The notes under the pieces: generated by a model
Seen by the model: only the letters and a program-made list of their open reading frames with translations
What the model was told of the DNA's origin: nothing
Databases searched by the model: none
NCBI GenBank assembly: GCA_039932395.1
Contig: JBDTQB010000269.1
Span: 1-6,512 of the forward strand
Direction: 5' to 3'
Source of the DNA: JAGNNV01 sp039932395
GTDB taxonomy: Bacteria; Acidobacteriota; Vicinamibacteria; Fen-336; JAGNNV01
DNA: 6,512 nt
Made by a program: the position numbers and the translations under genes
Shown: piece by piece, positions 1-6,512 of the stretch
Numbering within the stretch: position 1 is the first letter of the stretch
Layout: every line of letters begins with the position of its first letter

Positions 1-2
1 GA

Positions 3-2048
3 ATGGCCTCTTCGCGACTTAATTTCCGCATCGACGCCGAGGCCGAAGGCTCTCGTGCTCGTGCCGCAACCTTCCGGACCCTTCACAATGAAGTTCTAAC
101 GCCCCTCTTCATGCCCGTGGGTACGCAGGCCTCGGTGAAGGCGCAGTTGCCGGAGACTCTGGCGGCATCAGGCTCTCAGATTCTGCTGGCCAATACGTAC
201 CACCTGCTGCTTCGTCCGGGCGTCGAGGTCTTTAAGAAGTTTGGCGACATCCATCGCTTCATGACCTGGGACCGCTCGGTCCTCACCGACTCCGGCGGCT
301 ATCAGATCTTCTCGCTACCGCATTCCCGCGCGATCACGGAAGAGGGCGCGGTCTTCCAGAGTTACATCGACGGCAAGTCGATTCTTCTGTCGCCCCGCGT
401 CAGCATCGAAACCCAGCTCGCCATTGGCAGCGACATCATGATGGTGCTGGATCAGTGCGTGCCTTCCACCTCGGATCGAGAGACGGTGAAGCAGGCGCTG
501 GATCTGACCCATCGCTGGGCCGCGCTCAGCCTTGAAGCTCGTGGCGATTCTCCAGCGTCCATGTTCGGCATCGTTCAGGGCGCGCTGTTCCCGGACCTTC
601 GTAAAGAGAGCGTCGACGTCCTCTCGCAGATGGCGTTCGACGGCCTGGCCATCGGCGGTCTGGCGGTGGGCGAGTCGAAGGACGAACGTCATGACATGTG
701 TGAGCTGACCGCGGCCATGATGCCGAAGGATCTGCCGCGCTATTTGATGGGTGTTGGCACACCGCTGGATATCCTGGAAGCGGTGCATCGCGGCGTAGAT
801 ATGTTCGACTGCATCATTCCCACCCAGCTTGCCCAGCGCGGGGGCGTTTTCACTTCGCGAGGCTACGTGCAGCTTCGACGCGGTGTGCACAAGTTCGCCG
901 ACATTCCGGTCGATCCGAAATGCGCTTGCCCTACGTGCGCCCGCTATTCACGAGCTTATTTGCATCATCTGACCAAGTCGAGCGAACCGCTCGGCTGGCA
1001 TCTGCTGGGTCAGCACAACATCTACTTCTACCACCAGCTCATGCGGGACATTCGGGCAAGCATTCTCGAAGGTCGATTCCTGGAGCTCTACAAAGAGCAG
1101 CGCGAGATTCTGGCCGAGCACGACATCGACAACGAGAACGCCGTGGTGAAGGTCCGTCCTGCACCTGCCCAGACGCTCGGGAACTACGTCGTCCACATGG
1201 CGCCCGAAGGCTTCGCGAGCATCCGCCAGATTTCGTCGGGCGAGACCATGCATGCCCACACGAATCCGATCGAGGAAGCGCGGACGCTGTACACGGAGCA
1301 AGCGCAGATCCGCGAGCGCGTCCGTCTGTCGGGCGATGCGAATCCTCGCGAGGCGACTCCTCTGGTCATCTGGGACGTCGGCCTGGGCGCTGCCGCCAAT
1401 GCGATCGCGGCCATCCAGTGCTACCAGGACGAGGCCGACCGCGGGGTGGTGCGTGACTTCATCATGGTCAGCTTCGAGAACGACCTCGATTCACTACGAC
1501 TGGCGTACAAGAACATCAAGCTCTTCCCGTATCTACGCCACGGCGGTCCCGGCGGGCTTCTGGAGCGCGGTGAGTGGCACTCGAAGAAGTATCCCGGCCT
1601 GCATTGGTATCTCATCCAGGGCGACTTCTGGGAAACCATGAAGACGGCGCCCTACGCGCCTGACCTGATCTTCTTCGACATGTTCTCGACCCGAACCGAC
1701 GCCCCGTCGTGGGCCGTGGATGCGTTTAAGCGCCTCTTCGCGGCGGTGGGCGAGCGGGATGTTGAGTTGTTCACTTACACCGCTTCAACGGGATCACGCG
1801 TGGCGATGTTGAGCGGCGGCTTCTACGTAGCCAGGGGCCGTGCGACCGACGTCAAGGCAGAGAGCACGATCGCCTTGACCGCGGCTTCATTGAAGCGTGG
1901 CACCGCGTCACGACACGAATTGCTCGGGGCCGCGTTCCTGACGCGCTGGAAGAAGTCACACGTCCAGGTTCCGGCTGATTTGCCGGAGACAGAGCGGGAG
2001 GCCTTCGAGAAGGCCATCCTTGATCATCCTCAGTTCCGCGTTTTGTAG
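3..2048 (+). CDS. tgt: tRNA-guanine(34) transglycosylase fused to a C-terminal MnmC-like methyltransferase domain
   Basis: Bacterial Tgt exchanges guanine-34 for preQ1 in GUN-anticodon tRNAs (queuosine pathway, cytoplasm). Residues ~7-375 align with E. coli and Zymomonas Tgt throughout. Visible landmarks are TDSGGYQIFSL (D96, equivalent to Zymomonas D102), D150 in MVLDQC, Q192 in FGIVQG, IGGLAVGE (217-224, with the Val typical of preQ1-using bacterial enzymes), nucleophile D269 in DMFDC, and the zinc ligands C307, C309, C312 and H338. Odd: the usual PTRxxR reads PTQLAQ, so Q275 and Q278 replace two tRNA-contacting arginines. E. coli Tgt ends near 375, but this chain continues. Residues ~402-681 resemble the MnmC methyltransferase: GETMHAHTNPIEEA at the start, a SAM-loop-like DVGLGAAAN (458-466), and DMFSTRTDAPSW (559-570), matching the DGFxPxxNPxxW signature. 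No FAD-oxidase half is present. The ATG at 3 fits the family N-terminus, but only two upstream bases are visible, so no RBS can be judged. Tgt identity is very secure; the methyltransferase's substrate is unknown. Confidence 0.95.
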   Translation: MASSRLNFRIDAEAEGSRARAATFRTLHNEVLTPLFMPVGTQASVKAQLPETLAASGSQILLANTYHLLLRPGVEVFKKFGDIHRFMTWDRSVLTDSGGYQIFSLPHSRAITEEGAVFQSYIDGKSILLSPRVSIETQLAIGSDIMMVLDQCVPSTSDRETVKQALDLTHRWAALSLEARGDSPASMFGIVQGALFPDLRKESVDVLSQMAFDGLAIGGLAVGESKDERHDMCELTAAMMPKDLPRYLMGVGTPLDILEAVHRGVDMFDCIIPTQLAQRGGVFTSRGYVQLRRGVHKFADIPVDPKCACPTCARYSRAYLHHLTKSSEPLGWHLLGQHNIYFYHQLMRDIRASILEGRFLELYKEQREILAEHDIDNENAVVKVRPAPAQTLGNYVVHMAPEGFASIRQISSGETMHAHTNPIEEARTLYTEQAQIRERVRLSGDANPREATPLVIWDVGLGAAANAIAAIQCYQDEADRGVVRDFIMVSFENDLDSLRLAYKNIKLFPYLRHGGPGGLLERGEWHSKKYPGLHWYLIQGDFWETMKTAPYAPDLIFFDMFSTRTDAPSWAVDAFKRLFAAVGERDVELFTYTASTGSRVAMLSGGFYVARGRATDVKAESTIALTAASLKRGTASRHELLGAAFLTRWKKSHVQVPADLPETEREAFEKAILDHPQFRVL

Positions 2049-2050
2049 AA

Positions 2051-4477
2051 CTACTCGATTCGAAGCGCTTCGAGCGGTGAGATCGAAGTCGCCCGCCGCA
2101 CTGGTACCACGCAGGCCACGACCGCCGCGAGGGCAAGGGCGAGAGGGGCGATCGTAAGTGACAACGGATCCGTTGCGGCGACTCCGTAGAGCAGCTTGCC
2201 CACGATCTGCGAACAGGCGAGATAGCCGATCAGGCCCGCGGTCACGCCGATGGCGACGAGCCCCGCACCCTGACGCAGAACCAACAGCGCGATGCTCTTG
2301 TAACTGGCGCCCAAAGCAATGCGTACGCCGAACTCGGACGTCCGTTGCGCCACCGCAAAGGCGAGCACACCGTAAACGCCCAGAACCGCGAGGAGGAGGG
2401 CGACGACGCTGAAGAGAGTGATCAGAACCATCGGCGCGCGACGGGCGAGCGCTGTGTCATCCATCCGCTGCTCCATGGTCTTGATATCGAAGATCGGCTG
2501 ATCGGGATCGGCGGCCTTAACCGCTTCGCGCACCGAAGGTGCTATGCGCAGCGGATCGCCGTCGGTCTTCACGGTGAGGATGACCTGCGTCCCCGCTCTC
2601 TGCGCGTAGGGAAAGTACATCGTCTCCTTCTTGACGTCCTCTTCGAGACTCTGGAACTTCACCGGGGCGACGATGCCCACGATGATCGCAGGCTTGTTGG
2701 GGTCGCCGCGGGCGATGCGTTTGCCCAGGGGATCCTGACCCTTCCAGTACTTGTCGGCCAGGATGCGATCAACCACGACGACCGGCTGACTCGTGGCGAC
2801 GTCCGTTTCATCGAAGAGACGTCCCTGGAGCAGGGTGAACCCCATGGTCTTGAAGTAGCCGGGATCGACCACTCGCTGTTGGGCGTGAGGTGCCGGTGCC
2901 CCGGGCGGGACGATGATGTCGGGACTGGAGTACGAGCCGGAGCTGTTGTTGCCGGTGAAGGGAAGAACGTCGGTTAAGCCTGCCGACTTCACCCCGGGAA
3001 TCGAGCGGATGCGCGCCAGAGCCGTATCGGTGAAGGCGACCCGTTTTTCAGGAACATCATATTTTGCTGCCGGCAGCGACATTTGGATCGTGACGACGCC
3101 TTGCGGCGTGAAGCCGGGGCTCTCGTGCTGGAGAGCTTCAAAGCTTCGGACGAGAAGCCCGGCCGTAGACAACAGCATGACCGCGAGCGCGATCTCGGAC
3201 ACCACAAGTCCCGAGCGAAGCAACTGAGTGCGCCGACCGCCTGAGGTGCCGCGACCTCCCGCTTCCTTCAAGGTCGCGGCCGCATCGCTGCGCGCAGCGC
3301 CCCACGCGGGCAGCGCACCAAACAGCACGCCCGTCACTAAAGCGCTCAAGAGAGTGAAGGCGACGACGGTCATGTCCAACTCGACGCTGAAGCCGCGCGG
3401 CATGGTGGACAAGCCCAGACTGCCCAGCGCTCCGACGCCCCACCAGGCGACGCCGACGCCGAGAATGCCTCCACCGAAAAACAGCAGCACGCTTTCGGTC
3501 AAAAGCAGACGCATCAATCGACTGCGGCCGGCACCCATGGCGGATCGAATGGCAAGTTCCTTCTCCCTCGCCACCGCCCGCGCCAGAAGGAGGCTCGCGA
3601 TGTTGGCGCAGCCAATGAGAAGCGCTGCTGCAACACCCGCCTGAACCAGCCAGAGCATGCTGCGGACGTTCGAGACGTTCTGGTCGAGGAAGCCATTCAC
3701 GCGTCCGCCGAAGCCGCTGGTCTTGTAGAACTCGCGTGACTCGGTCAGGCGCTCGGCGTTCCTGGCCTGAATCACGTCGAGGTCGCGCTGGACCGCGTCC
3801 AGGGTCGCCCCAGGCTTGAGCCGGGCGATCATCGACGAGTATTCATTGCCTCGCTCATTGTCGGTTTTCTGTGCCGGCGTGAAGGCGAAGGGAACCCAGG
3901 CTTGAATGCGGGGCGCGGGGAAATAGAAGGATTCTGGCATCACGCCCACCACCGTGTAGGGAACCGTGTTCAAACGGATGGACTGCCCGATCAGACTGGG
4001 GTTCGCGCCGAATCGGTTCTTCCAGAGGGCGTAGGAGAGGATGACGACCTTGTCGTTCGCGGGCTCGGCGTCGGCGTCGTTGAAGATGCGGCCAAGATGG
4101 GGATGCGCCTGGAGAGTGGTGAACAGGGACGGAGTCGCGCGCATGCCGACCAGGCGTTCCGGTTCGCCGTCGCTCGAAAGGTTGAAGCTCTGGTTGTTGA
4201 ACATCGCACCATCTTCAAAACCGGCTACCCCGGCCTTCCGATCGAGGAAGTCGGGGATCGAGGTTCCCGCGTTCACCAGGCCCATGAGCGGATAGGTGTT
4301 GTAGACGAACACCAGGCGATCCGAATTCGGCCACGGATACGGCTTCAGGAGAATGGCGTTGACGACCGAGAAAATCGCGCTGTTGGCGCCGATGCAGAGA
4401 GCCAGGGTAAAGATCGCGATGATCGTGAAGGCCTTGGATCTCGCCAGCGAGCGGAGGGAGTAGCGGATGTCATTCAT
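2051..4477 (-). CDS. ADOP-type FtsX/MacB-like permease, complete (808 aa)
   Basis: Inner-membrane permease of the Acidobacterial Duplicated Orphan Permease family; ~800 residues is the family's usual size. Order: cytoplasmic start MNDIRYSLRSLARSKAF, TM1 ~17-40 containing ANSAIFSVVNAILL, MacB-like periplasmic domain ~41-270, first FtsX domain with three membrane segments (~277-300, 325-350, 370-394), a further segment ~420-443, second periplasmic domain ~445-670, and second FtsX domain (~683-712, 735-760, 773-793). Each FtsX copy has the coupling-loop motif: REKELAIRSAMGA (304-316) and RTSEFGVRIALGA (712-724). The C-terminus RRATSISPLEALRIE is typical. MacB relatives use an ABC ATPase for mechanotransmission across the envelope; ADOPs normally have none next to them, and none is seen here, so substrate and energy source are unknown. 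The ATG at 4477 is supported by the family N-terminus and by AGGTG seven bases upstream. The gene lies 77 bases downstream of a paralogue in the same direction, and its TAG sits 2 bases from the tgt stop. Confidence 0.95.
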   Translation of the reverse strand: MNDIRYSLRSLARSKAFTIIAIFTLALCIGANSAIFSVVNAILLKPYPWPNSDRLVFVYNTYPLMGLVNAGTSIPDFLDRKAGVAGFEDGAMFNNQSFNLSSDGEPERLVGMRATPSLFTTLQAHPHLGRIFNDADAEPANDKVVILSYALWKNRFGANPSLIGQSIRLNTVPYTVVGVMPESFYFPAPRIQAWVPFAFTPAQKTDNERGNEYSSMIARLKPGATLDAVQRDLDVIQARNAERLTESREFYKTSGFGGRVNGFLDQNVSNVRSMLWLVQAGVAAALLIGCANIASLLLARAVAREKELAIRSAMGAGRSRLMRLLLTESVLLFFGGGILGVGVAWWGVGALGSLGLSTMPRGFSVELDMTVVAFTLLSALVTGVLFGALPAWGAARSDAAATLKEAGGRGTSGGRRTQLLRSGLVVSEIALAVMLLSTAGLLVRSFEALQHESPGFTPQGVVTIQMSLPAAKYDVPEKRVAFTDTALARIRSIPGVKSAGLTDVLPFTGNNSSGSYSSPDIIVPPGAPAPHAQQRVVDPGYFKTMGFTLLQGRLFDETDVATSQPVVVVDRILADKYWKGQDPLGKRIARGDPNKPAIIVGIVAPVKFQSLEEDVKKETMYFPYAQRAGTQVILTVKTDGDPLRIAPSVREAVKAADPDQPIFDIKTMEQRMDDTALARRAPMVLITLFSVVALLLAVLGVYGVLAFAVAQRTSEFGVRIALGASYKSIALLVLRQGAGLVAIGVTAGLIGYLACSQIVGKLLYGVAATDPLSLTIAPLALALAAVVACVVPVRRATSISPLEALRIE
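2060..2073. repeat. Perfect 14-base palindrome at the convergent gene junction
   Basis: TCGAAGCGCTTCGA equals its own reverse complement and could form a five-pair stem with a GCGC loop in either transcript. It lies inside the last codons of the complete permease (LEALR) and 12 bases past the tgt stop. No T-run follows on either strand, so it is not a standard intrinsic terminator. It may be a coincidence of codon choice in the conserved PLEALR tail, or it may mark or stabilise 3' ends. Confidence 0.4.
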
Positions 4478-4554
4478 GGAAGCGCACCTGTCCTATTCGA
4501 GAGTCACATCAATTAGACGAGACGCGTGAGCGCTAGGTTCACAGAAGTTCATGA
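4478..4554. other. 77-base gap between the two permease genes
   Basis: This is the only intergenic stretch of any size. Read on the minus strand it is less GC-rich than the flanking genes. It contains the RBS of the downstream permease but no hairpin with a T-run and no convincing -35/-10 pair; the best -10-like string, TCTAAT, has no acceptable -35 partner. The simplest reading is an intra-operon spacer, although a weak or non-sigma70 promoter cannot be excluded by eye. Confidence 0.5.
4485..4489 (-). promoter_or_regulatory. Ribosome binding site of the complete ADOP permease
   Basis: On the minus strand AGGTG lies seven bases before the ATG at 4477. A second purine run, AGGA, lies about eight bases further upstream at a longer-than-ideal distance. 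AGGTG is the better-placed Shine-Dalgarno match and agrees with the start chosen from the conserved N-terminus. Confidence 0.6.
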
Positions 4555-6512
4555 TCAGTCGCACCGAAGAGCCTGAAGGGGGTCAATTCGAGACGCGCGC
4601 CGCGCCGGAAGCAGGCAGGCGAGTGCCGCGATTCCGGTGAACAGGATGGTGACTCCGGCATACAAGCCCAGCTGGATCGGTGCGACGGAGAAGAGCAGCG
4701 AGGACATCAATTCCGCCGCGCCTGCGGCGCCGACCAGGCCAAGCGCGAGTCCAAGGGCCACCAGTCGCATGCCTCCAGAGAGAACGTGCGACACGATCTG
4801 TCCGGCTTGCGCGCCCAGCGCCATTCGAATTCCGATTTCGCTCGTTCGCTGGGAGACGGAGTACGCGATCACGCTATAGAGACCAATGGCGGTGAGGACC
4901 AGCGCCACCGCGGCGAAGATCGCGACCAGGCCGGCCATCAGTTGCTGAAATCCAACTGACTGCTGCAACACGGTGTCCATGGTCTGGAAGAACGAGATGG
5001 GCTGGTTGTGGTCGACCAGGGCCACCGCGGCGCGGAACATCGGTTGCAAAACCGTCGGGTCGCCGTCGACGCGTGCCAGGATGTTGGCGCCCGGGCGTCC
5101 CATCTGCGGGAACGCGGAGTAGAGCGAATCCGGCGCGGGTACGCCCAGCCCGTTCGACTTGACGTCGGCGACGACTCCCACGATCTCCAGATGCGTTTCT
5201 GCGTTGGGACCGCGAAGAAGCGAGTGACCCAGGGCGGACTGATTCGGAAAGAGCCGGGCGGCGAACGACTCGTTGATGATGCAGACTTTCGGCGTGTCAC
5301 TGCGATCGTTGGCGTCGAAGAACCGCCCCTTTCGCAATGGAATTCGCAGGGTGTTGAAGAAGTCGGCGTCGACGATGTTGATGTTGGCGAGCGGCCGCTC
5401 GGACAGCGGAAGCACGGGGTTGCCAAAGACGGTGTACGGAGCGATGGGTGATCCGGTGAGAGGCAGGCCAAAGGCGACGGACGCATTCTTGACTTGCGGA
5501 ATGCTCCTGAGTCTCTCCACCACCTGTCGATAGAACTCCGCCTGCTCGGGCGGTGTCTTGTAGCGCTCGGTGGAGATACCCACAAACGCGGTGGCGACCC
5601 CATCTGTTCTCAGGCCAGCCGGCGTGCTCTGGAGCCGATACAGACTCAGCAGGAGCAAGGACGAGCCCACAAGAAGCGTCACCGACATTGCGACCTGGGC
5701 CACGATCAGAGTGGACCGGACCTTCGTCCCACGCGTGCCGCCCGGAGCTCCACGCGCCGCGTCCTTGAGCACGTCGGCCAGGCCGATTCTCGAGGCCTGG
5801 AGTGCTGGAACGAGACCCACCATCAAGGCGCTCAACACGCATACGATGGACATGAAGGCGAAGGTCAGGCGGTTGAATTCGAACACGGTATTGGGAGGCA
5901 GCTGATTGACCGCCGCATGCTCGATGCCTTTCATCGCGGCGTGTCCAACCAGACCGCCGAGCGCGGTTGCGAGCGCCGCGAACAGGAGGCTCTCCAGCAT
6001 GAACTGTCGCAACAGGTCGCGACGTTCGGCGCCAAGGGCCAGGCGGAGTGCGACCTCTTTGCTGCGCGACGAGAGGCTGACCAGGAAAAGATTCGACACG
6101 TTGGCGCACGCGATCAGCAGGACGGCGGCCACCGCGCCCAGAAGCAGCCGGAAGGTGGGTCTCAGACTTCCCGCCATCTCTTCACTGAGCGTGCGCGTGT
6201 CGGAGTTGGTCTGCGAGTCGAGGTTTGAGGCGAAGCTGGACTTGTAGCGCGCGGACAGCACGGCGAGCTCCTGGTTCGCAGCCTCGAGGGTGACGCCGGG
6301 TTTGAGCCGCGCGGTGACCTGGAGATAGGTCGATCCGGCGCGAACTCCCGCCGGAGCGATCGAAGGCGGCTCCCACGAGTGAGTGATGAACAGGTCGTTG
6401 CCGTTGAAGGGCGGGCCGAGCTTCCCTCCAAGCACGCCGATCAGCACATAGTCGGATCCATCCACCCGCAGGGTTGAGCCAAGGGCGCTGTCTTTCGAGC
6501 CAAGGCGGTTCT
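4555..6512 (-). CDS. ADOP-type FtsX/MacB-like permease, 5' end cut by the window edge
   Basis: Second permease of the same family, 651 codons visible. The reading frame stays open from the stop (TGA, 4557-4555) to the right edge. The 15 codons before an in-frame GTG at 6465 encode NRLGSKDSALGSTLR, which aligns with NRFGANPSLIGQSIR (154-168) of the neighbouring permease. That GTG is therefore internal and about 150 N-terminal residues, including TM1, lie outside. Numbered from the first full codon, the fragment has the rest of periplasmic domain 1, FtsX copy 1 (~120-144, 168-190, 215-237; RSKEVALRLALGA), a segment ~266-291, periplasmic domain 2 (~292-520) and FtsX copy 2 (~523-549, 579-605, 617-637; RTSEIGIRMALGA). 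It ends PARRASRIDPLQALRCD. It is upstream of the other permease in transcription, so the pair is probably co-transcribed. No ATPase motif (Walker A or B, LSGGQ) is present. Transported substrate unknown. Confidence 0.94.
   Translation of the reverse strand, partial: NRLGSKDSALGSTLRVDGSDYVLIGVLGGKLGPPFNGNDLFITHSWEPPSIAPAGVRAGSTYLQVTARLKPGVTLEAANQELAVLSARYKSSFASNLDSQTNSDTRTLSEEMAGSLRPTFRLLLGAVAAVLLIACANVSNLFLVSLSSRSKEVALRLALGAERRDLLRQFMLESLLFAALATALGGLVGHAAMKGIEHAAVNQLPPNTVFEFNRLTFAFMSIVCVLSALMVGLVPALQASRIGLADVLKDAARGAPGGTRGTKVRSTLIVAQVAMSVTLLVGSSLLLLSLYRLQSTPAGLRTDGVATAFVGISTERYKTPPEQAEFYRQVVERLRSIPQVKNASVAFGLPLTGSPIAPYTVFGNPVLPLSERPLANINIVDADFFNTLRIPLRKGRFFDANDRSDTPKVCIINESFAARLFPNQSALGHSLLRGPNAETHLEIVGVVADVKSNGLGVPAPDSLYSAFPQMGRPGANILARVDGDPTVLQPMFRAAVALVDHNQPISFFQTMDTVLQQSVGFQQLMAGLVAIFAAVALVLTAIGLYSVIAYSVSQRTSEIGIRMALGAQAGQIVSHVLSGGMRLVALGLALGLVGAAGAAELMSSLLFSVAPIQLGLYAGVTILFTGIAALACLLPARRASRIDPLQALRCD

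Noticed and set aside
315..890. 191-codon open frame on the minus strand inside tgt
   Set aside because: Antisense to the most conserved part of Tgt; composition is that of a shadow frame.
2000..2015. Hairpin GGCCTT-CGAG-AAGGCC near the 3' end of tgt as a terminator
   Set aside because: The stem is inside the coding sequence, only six pairs, and the nearest T-run (2041-2044) is about 25 bases away.
2345..2977. 210-codon open frame on the plus strand
   Set aside because: Antisense to the second periplasmic domain and second FtsX copy of the complete permease; Arg/Asp/His-rich with no family similarity.
5297..6109. 270-codon open frame on the minus strand, in another frame of the second permease
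   Set aside because: Arg/Gly/Pro-rich translation typical of an off-frame reading of a GC-rich gene; it overlaps the genuine permease completely.
5494..6228. 244-codon open frame on the plus strand
   Set aside because: It lies wholly opposite the second permease, whose frame shows continuous family similarity. The product is low-complexity, rich in Arg, Gln, Glu and His, without a recognisable domain. It is a GC-driven shadow frame.
6463..6465. GTG at 6465 as the start of the second permease
   Set aside because: The frame stays open upstream to the window edge, and the 15 preceding codons align with the neighbouring permease, so this codon is an internal valine.
2051..6512. Classical MacB (ATPase-permease fusion) or LolCE
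   Set aside because: No N-terminal ATPase domain in the complete gene, and each protein carries two FtsX copies with eight membrane segments, unlike the four-segment MacB or LolC/E.

Overview
The window is GC-rich and densely coding, with three genes. One, tgt, is on the plus strand at the left. Two large permease genes are on the minus strand and fill the rest. Both permeases belong to the FtsX/MacB-like 'ADOP' type (Acidobacterial Duplicated Orphan Permease). This family is greatly expanded in Acidobacteriota, so an acidobacterium (or a related soil bacterium that carries ADOPs) is the most likely source. That assignment is an inference from the family, not from a taxonomic marker.

Left region, 3-2048 (+): a 681-residue two-domain protein. 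The N-terminal ~375 residues are a bacterial tRNA-guanine transglycosylase (Tgt). It has the substrate-pocket residues, the catalytic aspartate and the zinc site. The C-terminal ~280 residues look like the methyltransferase half of MnmC (DUF752 / Methyltransf_30 type). Tgt puts preQ1 at wobble position 34 of the GUN-anticodon tRNAs, and MnmC-type enzymes finish mnm5 on U34 of other tRNAs, so the fusion joins two wobble-base chemistries in one chain. Two further oddities stand out. Both arginines of the tRNA-contacting PTRxxR motif are glutamines, and the SAM-binding loop of the methyltransferase half is non-canonical. This is the most interesting object in the window.

Right region, 2051-4477 (-) and 4555-6512 (-, running off the right edge): two ADOP genes in tandem, 77 bases apart, with the cut one upstream in transcription. 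Each has the two-copy FtsX layout with periplasmic MacB-like domains between membrane segments. No ABC ATPase is encoded here. They probably form one transcription unit whose promoter lies outside the window.

tgt and the first ADOP gene converge with only two bases between their TAG stop codons, so there is no intergenic terminator. No tRNA, rRNA, CRISPR, insertion sequence or other mobile element was seen. The only non-coding stretches are the 2-base junction, the 77-base gap and the first 2 bases.
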